From assembly GCF_014640155.1 (NCBI RefSeq), contig NZ_BMGK01000006.1, positions 124,001-188,000 of the forward strand: a stretch of 64,000 nt of DNA, given 5' to 3'. The notes beneath the pieces are model-generated. The model was not told where the DNA came from. It saw only the letters and a program-made list of their open reading frames with translations, and searched no databases. Position 1 is the first letter of the stretch. The number at the start of each line of letters is the position of its first letter. Shown here in pieces: positions 8,009 through 16,010 of the stretch. This DNA is from Planktosalinus lacus (GTDB lineage Bacteria; Bacteroidota; Bacteroidia; Flavobacteriales; Flavobacteriaceae). The translations under genes were made by a program, and so were the position numbers.

Positions 8009-8290
8009 TTAAGAAACCGTTTCTTGATTGGTCTTCAATATTCCAATTACTTCATTCCGGTTTTTTCCTAATCTGATTGCTATTTTTTTAATTAAGGTTG
8101 CTATAGTTCCTTCTTGATAGTTCAGATCTTCATTTGTTAGAGTTGGGTAAAATCTTTTCAATGTACTTGACTGTTTTTCCCAGTCACCTTTTATTTTAAA
8201 TTCTTCAATTGTACTTTTCTCATCGATAGTTTTAGGATTCATAATTTGATGATTTATAGTATCTCTTTTGCACTGATACAAAGATGACAC
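8009..8290 (-). CDS. CsbD-like general stress protein
   Basis: This is a small helical protein of 93 residues with the family pattern IKGDWEKQSSTLKRFYPTLT, NEDLNYQEG and a C-terminal amphipathic stretch with RLGKNRNEVIGIL. An internal Met at residue 17 (MNPKTIDEKST) may be the true start, since residues 1-16 are not typical of the family. In B. subtilis CsbD is a sigma-B-dependent stress protein of unknown mechanism. Flavobacterial members are common and short. The gene is monocistronic with its own terminator at 7942-7981. A decayed tandem copy lies just upstream on the same strand. Confidence 0.75.
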   Translation of the reverse strand: MSSLYQCKRDTINHQIMNPKTIDEKSTIEEFKIKGDWEKQSSTLKRFYPTLTNEDLNYQEGTIATLIKKIAIRLGKNRNEVIGILKTNQETVS

Positions 8291-8501
8291 AATCTTGGCT
8301 GTTTTATGTTACAAAACTCAAGGAGAAGGTTACATAACTTTGTGTTTTCATTGGTAACCGAATATCGTTTGTTGCTCTTCTAAGGTTACAAATGATGTAA
8401 AGAGTAGTATCAATTTGAAATTGAGTAGTTATGGTTTATTGACAAGCAGCAAAAGGTTTATCACCATTATTATAGCTTCGACAGACTAAGAATAGAAGGA
8501 T

Positions 8502-8537
8502 AAAAAAAAGGGAGCCTCAACCCAAAGGACTCCCTTA
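8502..8537. terminator. Duplicated terminator hairpin (copy B)
   Basis: This hairpin has the same AAGGGAGCC / GGACTCCCTT stem as copy A, with a TCAACCCAAA loop, and lies downstream of the ruined CsbD-like copy. Its conservation beside a dead gene shows that the duplication included the 3' flank. Confidence 0.65.
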
Positions 8538-8551
8538 TTAAATACAGATTA

Positions 8552-8762
8552 GGTGTTAGCATTGATAAGCTTAATGAAACCGTTACTTGATTGGTTTGTA
8601 AAATTCCAATAACTTCATTTCGGTTTGTTCCTAGTCTGGATTTAAATTTGTTAATAGTTCTTTTTCATTACCCGCTTGATAGCAAACGCTTCATTTGTAA
8701 GCATTGGGTAATTGTCTTTTTTCTTGAAATTAAAGGTCTTGTTTAGAGCCTCAATTGTTCAT
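8552..8762 (-). pseudogene. Decayed tandem copy of the CsbD-like gene
   Basis: Read on the minus strand, this stretch still matches the intact gene at 8009-8290 in pieces. One frame gives NYPMLTNEAFAIKR (compare RFYPTLTNEDLNYQE), and another gives SRLGTNRNEVIGILQTNQ (compare IRLGKNRNEVIGILKTNQE). The start region is partly deleted and the two pieces lie in different frames with a stop between them. The upstream flanks of the two copies also match (CAAAGATGAC followed by TGTTACA and AGAAGGTTACA words), as do their terminators, so a unit of roughly 0.5 kb was duplicated and one copy then decayed. Confidence 0.8.
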
Positions 8763-8940
8763 ATTCAAAGATGACTAATTCTTGAACAAATAGTGTTACA
8801 TAACTTCTGTAGAAGGTTACACAATTATGAGATTTTCAATGGGGATTATATTTAACTTTAGCATTGGGCACGATTGTATGGTTCGATGGAAATATTAGAT
8901 TATATTTTATAATTTTATCACCACTCAACAATCAAAAACA

Positions 8941-9220
8941 ATGAATACAAACAAAGATAAAGATATATTTAGAGCACCGGATTGGAAAAGTGGTTTGCTG
9001 CACCGAGCTCCCTATTGGCTGAAGGGAAAGAAAACACTCCATTCTTTTTTGAAACGGAGTTCAGGCATGAACCCAATGTCCCTCTTGAATGGCATCCTCA
9101 TTGCGGACGCTTTTTAAAGTTGATTCCTCATCAGCTTATCAAACTCACCTGGACGCCTGGCCCATGGTGCTGGAACTCCTGGAGAAGAGCTTCAAAACAA
9201 TTGGAACCGAAAAGGAGTAA
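8941..9220 (+). pseudogene. SRPBCC/AHSA1 family pseudogene with internal deletions
   Basis: Three reading frames each carry a different part of one SRPBCC (Bet v1/START-like, AHSA1) protein. The ATG at 8941 opens MNTNKDKDIFRAP. A second frame reads EKWFAAPSSLLAEGKENTPF, then FFFETEF and GRFLKLIPHQLIKLTW. A third reads DAWPMVLELLEKSFK to a TAA at 9218-9220, which is the normal family C-terminus. The segments between RAP and EKW, and between LTW and DAW, are missing compared with a normal ~140-residue member. A 94-residue run can be read from 8982 but it is not a functional product. Confidence 0.82.
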
Positions 9221-9343
9221 TCCATCAAATAAAGTGTGGGTGTCTTTTTTTTGTATTGGTTTATAAAAAATCTGTATTTTCAATTTTATTATTTTCTATT
9301 ACAACGTTCAAAAAAAAACATCCCTTAAACTAACCAATCTACG

Positions 9344-9526
9344 ATGAAATCCATTCAAATCGAAATCAAGTGGGCACTTATGTTCACTGTAGTAGGACTG
9401 TTGTGGATGGTGCTTGAAACGCTGGCGGAGCTTCACGACACATACATTGACTACCAAATTTACCTCATCAAGCTGTTTGTCATTTCTGCGATTGTGATGA
9501 TGTTATTGGCTGCTTCCGGCAAATAA
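9344..9526 (+). pseudogene. Truncated copy of DUF4199 membrane-protein gene
   Basis: The 60 codons read MKSIQIEIKWALMFTVVGLL and onward, and are nearly identical in DNA and protein to the first ~58 codons of the intact gene at 16011-16496. The reading frame then ends in an unrelated AASGK and a stop, so only the first two of four membrane helices remain. A small two-helix protein could still be made, but loss of function is the simpler reading. The copy lies directly after the SRPBCC pseudogene, so both may be remains of one duplicated or transferred block. Confidence 0.75.
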
Positions 9527-9636
9527 AAAACAGATTAAACCCTTTTAACTTCTTCTGAACCTTTACATCTTTTAACATTCTACACCATAGAATTAGCAAA
9601 GCATTAATAGGCTTAGCTCTTTAGTTTTTATAAATT

Positions 9637-10176
9637 ATGTCTACAACATCAATATTAAAAAAACTATTAATTATGAAAACTGACAATTTATTTGAAAAAG
9701 GTGCAATTGAGAAAATAAAATCATTAGCAGAGAAAATTAAAATAGCGATGATTCTAACGAATCTTAAGGAACGCCCTATAAGTGTAAACCCTATGACTAC
9801 GAAAAAGGTTGATGAAACGGGTGCCATTTGGTTTTTAAGTCAACTGAAAAGCGAACATAATGTCAACATTCAGTTAGACAGTAAAGTTCAGTTGATCTAT
9901 AGTGATCCTAATTAAAAACAATATTTGAGTGTTTATGGTGATGCAATGATTGAGAGTCGTTATCCCATAAAAAAAGAACTTTACAGTGAAGAAGATGATC
10001 GCTGGTTTAACGGGCTTGATGATGTCAATCTAACAGCAATCAAAGTGATACCACAAAAAGCATTTTATTGGGATAAAACCAAAAATAAATTCATCAATAT
10101 GTTAGAAGAAACCCTGGGAACTGTTACCGGAGAGACAAAAGATAACTTTAAAAAGGGTAAGATTGAAGTAGAATGA
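9637..10176 (+). pseudogene. PNPOx-like general stress protein gene split by in-frame stop
   Basis: Two open stretches, 9637-9915 and 9925-10176, are in the same frame and together form one pyridoxamine-5'-phosphate-oxidase-fold protein of the general-stress-protein-26 type. The first half has IEKIKSLAEKIKIAMILTNL, RPISVNPM, GAIWFLS and VQLIYSDPN. The second resumes with YLSVYGDAMI, AIKVIPQKAFYWD and TLGTVTGE. The only lesion is a TAA at 9913-9915 in the variable loop just before LSVYG. Translation would give an N-terminal half lacking part of the flavin-binding barrel. The start may be the ATG at 9673 rather than 9637. A sequencing error or readthrough is the alternative to a true null. Confidence 0.75.
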
Positions 10177-10239
10177 TCTATTTTTATTAGCCTTTATAGT
10201 TGAAATTTAGTTAAAGAATCTCATTAAAAAACTAAAAAA

Positions 10240-10578
10240 ATGAATACCAAAAAATCAAACAATCAAAAAAAGGAAACAAAAGATGATTTTAATTCAAACT
10301 TGACGAAGGAAGAAAAAGAAATGCTGAATGAAGAAAACATTCATAAATCAGGTGGCGATGATTTGCAACTGCGTAACCTGGACAGACTAAATTCTGAAAG
10401 TATTGATTTTGAAGGAAAAGACCTGGATGTTCCGGGAAGAAGTAGAAAAAGGAAACATACCAATGAACACCTGTTGATTGATGAAGAAAATGAATTACAC
10501 AGTCAAGGCGGAAATCACAAAGAACTGGAAAGAAACCAAAGCACATTCAAAGAAAACCAAAACAATTCAAAAAAATAA
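10240..10578 (+). CDS. Small hydrophilic disordered protein, Bacteroidota stress-associated type
   Basis: The protein has 112 residues with no hydrophobic segment, very rich in Lys, Glu, Asn and Asp, and is probably disordered. The only conserved-looking cores are LRNLDRLNSESIDFEGKDLD followed by VPG, and DEENELHSQGG. The pair DLDVPG ... DEEN is recurrent in small uncharacterised Bacteroidota proteins often found beside stress genes. It follows the PNPOx-like gene by 63 bases on the same strand. No enzymatic role is expected. A protective or chaperone-like function is possible but not shown. Confidence 0.6.
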   Translation: MNTKKSNNQKKETKDDFNSNLTKEEKEMLNEENIHKSGGDDLQLRNLDRLNSESIDFEGKDLDVPGRSRKRKHTNEHLLIDEENELHSQGGNHKELERNQSTFKENQNNSKK

Positions 10579-10600
10579 TTTAACTATCTAGTAAGCTGTA

Positions 10601-11839
10601 TTGAAGAATAACAAACTTAAAAAGGTTCTGGGTTTTTGGGATCTGCTCTTCTTTGGTGTTGGAAGTATTGTTGGTGCGGGAATTTACGCCATTATTGGAG
10701 AAGCTGCAGCCCTGAGCGGCAATTTATTGTGGCTTAGTTTTGTGCTGGCTGCAGTCGTGGCATTACTAACAGGATTATCCTATTCAGAGTTTGTGAGCCG
10801 TTTTCCTGATGCTGGTGGAAGTTTTGAATACATCAAGCAAAGTATGGGTATGAAAACGGCACTCTTTATGTCCTTTTTTATGGCTTTTACCGGTATTGTG
10901 GCAGCTGCGGCAATTGCTCTTAGCTTTGCTGATTATCTGGGTCGATTGACTGATATTTCCTGGAGGATTATTGTAGTGGGCATCATTTTTTTTATGACTG
11001 CTTTTAATACTATAGGCTCAAAAATGAGCTCCTATTTTAATTCTTTAGCCACAATAATCACCCTGCTTGGGTTGGTTTTTGTTATTGTGGTATCACTTCC
11101 AAATTTTGAAAACACCAATTTACTTGAAGCAACTGAGTCTGGATGGCACGGTATATTTGCGGGAAGTGCTTTGATCTTCTTTAGTTATATTGGTTTTGAA
11201 GACCTCGTGAAAATGGCAGAAGAGACCAATAAACCCAAAACAAACATGCCCAAAGCGATCATATTGAGCAGTGTCATTGTACTCATTCTATATGTATTCA
11301 TTGCTATAAGTGCTTTGGGAACACTCCATTGGAAAACATTGTCAACTTCCGGAGGTCCCTTGGCCGAAGTTATTGAATCAGAAATCGGGTCTGTTGGAGC
11401 TACACTTTTAATTGTGGTCGCTTTGTTTGCAACTAGTAAAACTATTTTAAGTAATATACTGGGGACTTCACGCTTATTTTATGATGTGGCTCGTGACAGT
11501 AAAATTGCAAATTTGAAAAAATTAACCATACTGCTAGGCCCTGGAAAAACACCGGTTTATGCTATAGCATTAATAGGCCTGCTTTCTCTCAGTTTTGCTA
11601 TGGTAGGCAACCTGAAAGTGGTAGCAAGTATCAGCAATGTGTTTATTTTTATTGTATTTGGAATGGTTAATTTAGCGTTGTTAAAGTTCAGGTTGAGTCA
11701 TAAGGAGAAAGAACACGAGCAACCACCGTTTAGAGTTCCGTTTAATATAAAAAACATCCCGGTTCCTACTGTATTAGCCTTGCTCTCAACCCTTGTCTTT
11801 TTTGGATATAATATTTATAATATACTGGAAGGTTTTTAA
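10601..11839 (+). CDS. APC-family amino acid permease
   Basis: The protein has 412 residues and about twelve membrane helices, with the family's first-helix signature FWDLLFFGVGSIVGAGIYAI and the conserved FFSYIGFEDLVKMAEETNKP of helix 6 and its loop. It is an inner-membrane amino acid/polyamine/organocation transporter; the substrate is unknown. The start is a TTG at 10601: an in-frame TAA lies nine bases upstream (10592-10594), and the next ATG is far inside the protein, so no ATG start is possible for the intact fold. It begins 22 bases after the small hydrophilic protein gene, so cotranscription is likely. Confidence 0.9.
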   Translation: MKNNKLKKVLGFWDLLFFGVGSIVGAGIYAIIGEAAALSGNLLWLSFVLAAVVALLTGLSYSEFVSRFPDAGGSFEYIKQSMGMKTALFMSFFMAFTGIVAAAAIALSFADYLGRLTDISWRIIVVGIIFFMTAFNTIGSKMSSYFNSLATIITLLGLVFVIVVSLPNFENTNLLEATESGWHGIFAGSALIFFSYIGFEDLVKMAEETNKPKTNMPKAIILSSVIVLILYVFIAISALGTLHWKTLSTSGGPLAEVIESEIGSVGATLLIVVALFATSKTILSNILGTSRLFYDVARDSKIANLKKLTILLGPGKTPVYAIALIGLLSLSFAMVGNLKVVASISNVFIFIVFGMVNLALLKFRLSHKEKEHEQPPFRVPFNIKNIPVPTVLALLSTLVFFGYNIYNILEGF

Positions 11840-11855
11840 ATTGAACGACGAACGT

Positions 11856-12743
11856 TTAACTATTATTTTCTGGTACAGCCACGCTGACTTTCTTTTTAAG
11901 TACAGAAACATTCAGTTTACTGAGTTTTCCAATATAATCTCCGTCAATTTGAAAGGGAACAGGTGATTTACATACAATTTCAGCCTTATTAGTTGAAATG
12001 ACTTCGGCAAAATCAGGGTTAAGGCTATTTATATCGGAAAGGGTTTTGATAATTTCGATGAAATTGAGATTCTTAAAAAGAATGATTTCAAACTTGCCGT
12101 CATCCATTTCACCCAAAGGGTTTACAGTGGCACCTGTGCCATATTTCCGGGCATTGGCTATTACAAGCGCGGCACCTTCTTTTGTCTGTATGTTACTGTT
12201 TACATTAATTTCAAATGTAAAAGGGTAGGTGGTGTTTAAAAGCGTGGGAATAGATTTTAGTGCATATCCAACTTTTCCTCTGATGTTTCCTTCTTCAAAA
12301 TTTTCAATGAGTTCTGCATTCACACCAATATCAGCAATATGAATACAAATGTCATTATTCATTTTTAAAACATCAAGAGAAAGAGTTTTGTCAGACAGTG
12401 CAACCCTAAGCTGCTCCTCTTGGGTATCTGGAATCTTTAAATTGAGTGCAAGTCCATTTGCTGAACCTTCAGGAAAAATACCTAATATAACCGGGTAATC
12501 AATCACCATTTTTACCATCTTATGGATTGTTCCGTCACCACCTGCAACCCAAACCCGATCAAAATGGTGCTTCTCAAGTAATGACTTGATCAGCTTATCA
12601 TCATCCGTGCTTGTAATCTTCACGGTTTTTAATTGAATGCTATGTTTTTTACAGTAGGTTGTAACATATTCAATCAGTTTTTCTTTAGCGGTATTTCCGG
12701 CGAAAGGGTTGATTACAAATAATATCTGAAGATTGGTTTTCAT
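11856..12743 (-). CDS. Diacylglycerol/lipid kinase family protein
   Basis: This 295-residue protein belongs to the DagK/YegS/sphingosine-kinase-like family. The N-terminal nucleotide-binding domain has VINPFAGNTAKEK, the GGDGT motif at residues 68-72 and FPEGSANGLALNL at about 90-103. The C-terminal beta domain (about 130-290) contains the acidic MDDGKFEIILF segment and ends in IDGD. The reaction is ATP-dependent phosphorylation of diacylglycerol or a related lipid at the inner leaflet. The gene is divergent from an App1-type phosphatidate phosphatase gene 54 bases away, so the two predicted enzymes catalyse opposite steps. The exact lipid substrate is not determined. Confidence 0.88.
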   Translation of the reverse strand: MKTNLQILFVINPFAGNTAKEKLIEYVTTYCKKHSIQLKTVKITSTDDDKLIKSLLEKHHFDRVWVAGGDGTIHKMVKMVIDYPVILGIFPEGSANGLALNLKIPDTQEEQLRVALSDKTLSLDVLKMNNDICIHIADIGVNAELIENFEEGNIRGKVGYALKSIPTLLNTTYPFTFEINVNSNIQTKEGAALVIANARKYGTGATVNPLGEMDDGKFEIILFKNLNFIEIIKTLSDINSLNPDFAEVISTNKAEIVCKSPVPFQIDGDYIGKLSKLNVSVLKKKVSVAVPENNS

Positions 12744-12797
12744 TGATTTGGTTTATGTCATTAAATTTAAATAAATTAGAACGATTTAAAAATAATT

Positions 12798-13766
12798 ATG
12801 CTAAAACTGGACTTAAAACTTTACCGGGGATATGTAAATGACCAGCACCTGGTGGTTTTTGGCCACGCTTTTAAATCTTGGGCACCTGATAAGTTTGAAC
12901 TTGACAAGCGGGGTATCAAACACGCTTTATCAGTGATACATAAATTCAGGATCAAACCTATAAAGAATCAGGAAATTACCCTGAGATTTAAAGGAATTAA
13001 CCTTACTACAAAAACCCTTGATGACGGCTATTTCCGTTTTGATATTCCTTTCTATGAAACATTGGAAAGTGGTTGGCATACTTATGAAGTTGCCTTTAAA
13101 GTAAAAGAAGTGGGCATTGTGGCAAAAGGAGAATTGCTCAAGCCATTTAAAAGCAAATTCGGAATCATTTCAGACATTGATGATACTTTTTTGATATCTC
13201 ACAGTAATAGCTTTTTTAAGAAACTATACATCCTGCTCTTCAAAAACATTGATAAGAGAAAAGTATTTAGTGATGTAGCAGACCATTACCGGGCGTTAAG
13301 TCTCTATGGACAGGATGATGAAAAGTCCTTTAATTCCTTTTTCTATGTTTCCAGTAGTGAGTGGAACTTATATGATTTTATCATTGAGTTTACACAATTG
13401 CATGCTTTGCCCAAAGCCGTCATTAAACTCAAAAAAATAAAAACAGGGATACGGGATTTCCTCACCACTGGGAGGGGTAACCATGATCATAAATATGAAA
13501 AAATAAAAGATATCATTTCCTTTTACCCAGATTTGCAATATGTACTGCTGGGTGATGACTCACAACACGATGCTTTTATCTATGAAAAGATTTGTAAGAT
13601 ATACAAACTCAGTATTAAGGCGGTTTACATCAGGCAAACAGGAAAAAACCAAAAACAAAAAGTTGCCAGAACACTTGAAAATATTAAAAGCCTCAATGTA
13701 TCTGTATGCTATTTTAAAAACAGTGAGGTCGCCATCAGGCATTCACACAGTATTGGGGTAATTTAA
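12798..13766 (+). CDS. App1-type phosphatidate phosphatase (DUF2183)
   Basis: This is a 322-residue HAD-superfamily protein. Residues ~1-118 form a beta-rich domain typical of DUF2183 proteins (TLRFKGINLTTKTLDDGYFR). The catalytic App1 domain starts at FGIISDIDDTFLIS, with nucleophile D126 and acid/base D128. It continues with FYVSSSEWNLYDFI, in which Ser is the motif II residue, and LLGDDSQHDAFIYE, motif IV. Yeast App1 converts phosphatidate to diacylglycerol. No signal peptide or membrane helix is present. It is divergently paired with the lipid-kinase gene at 11856-12743. Bacteroidota members are annotated from the domain only, so substrate range is inferred. Confidence 0.88.
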   Translation: MLKLDLKLYRGYVNDQHLVVFGHAFKSWAPDKFELDKRGIKHALSVIHKFRIKPIKNQEITLRFKGINLTTKTLDDGYFRFDIPFYETLESGWHTYEVAFKVKEVGIVAKGELLKPFKSKFGIISDIDDTFLISHSNSFFKKLYILLFKNIDKRKVFSDVADHYRALSLYGQDDEKSFNSFFYVSSSEWNLYDFIIEFTQLHALPKAVIKLKKIKTGIRDFLTTGRGNHDHKYEKIKDIISFYPDLQYVLLGDDSQHDAFIYEKICKIYKLSIKAVYIRQTGKNQKQKVARTLENIKSLNVSVCYFKNSEVAIRHSHSIGVI

Positions 13767-14436
13767 TTCGTTCCCTTTAAATCAATAATGTTGAAAGAAT
13801 GATGATACGTATTTTTGAATGTACCCTCTTCCGGTAATATTGTAAAATCATTCAGCAAATAATTATTTGGCAAACTCTATTTTAAAAAGACATCAAAAAG
13901 GATTTAAGTGTTGGAAAAGATATTTGGAAAAGAAATCACCACAAGAAACCGGAATACTGTTTTGAAAATTATGAACACAATAGATTAGGTGTTATAAATG
14001 TCAAACTCAAGGAGCATTGTTAAGAGCCGCTTCCTTAACTGTCTCGTGACTTTAGGACGGGCCAAAGCAATTATTTAGTCGTGTAAAAAGTAGTCTTATG
14101 TATAGATAGTGTATAGATACTCCATAGCAAAGGCTGGGATAAAGCGACCCTTAGCTTCTTTAGAATAATTTTAAATAAATGAATTTAATTGATTAAGTAC
14201 CATTTTAAAGTACATTCGTGTTGAATTTACTTTAAAAATAAATCATTTTAATAAGTGGAATTTTTGACCTTTGTTAAAGATGTTTTTATACAAAAAAATT
14301 GAAAGGATAGTGGGGAGTATTAACTTGAATTTGAGGTGTTTTGTAAATAAATACAAAAAATAGTTCATTTTATCTATTTTTGTAAATAATCAAGAAAATC
14401 AATAATACTCCAATCAATAATCAGGAACTGAAATTT
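13767..14436. other. 670-base gap without recognisable gene
   Basis: All frames are short and interrupted. No RNA gene, repeat family or protein remnant was recognised apart from the inverted repeat at 14352-14384. The region is AT-rich except for a slightly GC-richer patch around 14020-14070. Confidence 0.5.
14352..14384. promoter_or_regulatory. Inverted repeat upstream of propeller gene
   Basis: TACAAAAAATAG (14352-14363) and CTATTTTTGTA (14374-14384) form arms of 11-12 bases with one bulged A and a 10-base loop. The right arm contains TATTTTTG (14375-14382), which matches the flavobacterial -7 box TAnnTTTG, so the repeat may be an operator over the promoter of the gene at 14437. No TTG lies at the standard distance. 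Confidence 0.4.
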
Positions 14437-15885
14437 ATGAATATGAATAAAGCAACTTCAGTGTATTTAGTCTTCATCATGTTTTGTTTTCATATTGGTT
14501 ATGGTCAAATTCAATTAGGTGAGACCTTGGATGTGATCGATAATGACTTTGCGTATGCTAATTCTGTCAGTACCTCATTTGATGGAAGACGAGTTGCAGT
14601 TGCAGGATATGGAAAAAGTGAATTTGGATTTAGAGTCTACGATTATAACGGAAGTAATTGGCATCAAGTGGGAGCAGATATTCAAACTGAACATCCAGAT
14701 GAAGTTACAGGGTATAAAGTAGCATTATCTGCAGACGGTAACAGGTTAGTTACCAGTACTATTAAATTTAGAACAGGCTTTGTAAGGGTGTATGAACTTG
14801 TGAATAACAATTGGATACAGTTGGGAAGTACGCTTTATGGAGAGTCAAGCTTAGATATTTATGGACTGGTTATTGCGATTTCATCTGATGGACAACGAAT
14901 AACATCTAGTGCAAAATTTAATAATGGAAGTACAGGACATGCTCGGGTATATGAATATAATGGAAATGAATGGATTCAATTAGGTTCTGATATTGATGGT
15001 GATGCATCTGGAAATTATTTCAGCACTTCATTGTCTTTGAGTGGTGACGGTAATCGAGTAGCTGTGGGAGCTAACCAATACTACCCTAATGGTTTAATGA
15101 GAATATTTGAATTTGATGGCACAGATTGGATTCAATTAGGAACTGACCTTACGGGGATTGAATCATATGATAATTTTGGAGTTTCTGCAAACCTCTCTTA
15201 CGAAGGTAACCGGATCATAGTTGGCGATAATCAAACGAATGCATATACAGGGTATGCAAAAGTATTTGATTTTGATGGTGATGACTGGGTTCAGGTGGGT
15301 GATGCACTACAGGGTGAAAACATTCGAGACAAATTTGGGCTTGCTGTAACGATTTCGGATGAAGGAAACAGAGTGGCTGTAGGTGCCCCTTCACAAGACG
15401 ATATCTTAAACACTGAATTGCCGGGTTATGTCAAAGTATATGAATTAATTGATGATAACTGGGTACATATTGGAATTGCCCTTTACGGTGAAGATGTGGG
15501 AGGGCAATTTGGCTCTTGGCTAAATATTTCAGGAGATGGAAGTGTTTTGATTACCGGAGCTCTTAATTTTACTTACAAACAAAGTGGAACCGAAGTGGGC
15601 TATGCCAAAGTTTATGACTTAAATACACTTTTAAGTCTATCTGATAATACATCTTCGCACAAAGCAATTATTATTTATCCTAATCCATCAAGTAAATATG
15701 TATATTTCTCAAATTCTGAATTTATTAATGAAATTAAGCTTTTCAATTCAATAGGTCAAAAAATTGAAATAGACAGAGGAACTACAAATAAAATTGATAT
15801 TTCCGGTCTTAGTAATGGAGTGTACCACATTCAATTTCTCTTGGATAAGAACCAAATAGTTAATCAAAAAATCTTAAAAAATTAA
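14437..15885 (+). CDS. Secreted beta-propeller protein with T9SS sorting domain
   Basis: A signal peptide covers about residues 1-24 (cleaved near HIGYGQ). The middle ~370 residues are seven or eight repeats of the form W-x-Q-L-G-x-x-L-x-G-E ... G-D-G-N-R-V-A-V-G-A ... V-Y-E, an FG-GAP/WD-like beta-propeller. The last ~75 residues form a type A type IX secretion C-terminal domain (IIIYPNPSSKYVYF, IKLFNSIGQKI, ISGLSNGVYHIQF), which directs export across the outer membrane. The protein is therefore a surface or secreted binding protein; the ligand is unknown. The start could be the ATG at 14437 or at 14443. It stands alone on its transcript. Confidence 0.88.
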   Translation: MNMNKATSVYLVFIMFCFHIGYGQIQLGETLDVIDNDFAYANSVSTSFDGRRVAVAGYGKSEFGFRVYDYNGSNWHQVGADIQTEHPDEVTGYKVALSADGNRLVTSTIKFRTGFVRVYELVNNNWIQLGSTLYGESSLDIYGLVIAISSDGQRITSSAKFNNGSTGHARVYEYNGNEWIQLGSDIDGDASGNYFSTSLSLSGDGNRVAVGANQYYPNGLMRIFEFDGTDWIQLGTDLTGIESYDNFGVSANLSYEGNRIIVGDNQTNAYTGYAKVFDFDGDDWVQVGDALQGENIRDKFGLAVTISDEGNRVAVGAPSQDDILNTELPGYVKVYELIDDNWVHIGIALYGEDVGGQFGSWLNISGDGSVLITGALNFTYKQSGTEVGYAKVYDLNTLLSLSDNTSSHKAIIIYPNPSSKYVYFSNSEFINEIKLFNSIGQKIEIDRGTTNKIDISGLSNGVYHIQFLLDKNQIVNQKILKN

Positions 15886-16010
15886 AGAAACCAATTTAAT
15901 ACAGCATATCTATTTTAAATAAACAGTTTTTTTAGACACTCCTTTTGAGAGAATGGCCCAAGAGTATTTTGTTTATATTAGCTACTCAAAATCAATCAAA
16001 CCAATCAAAA

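Noticed and set aside
8982-9266. Intact 94-residue protein gene
   Set aside because: Only the middle part matches the SRPBCC family; the true N- and C-terminal parts are in other frames, so this is a pseudogene fragment.
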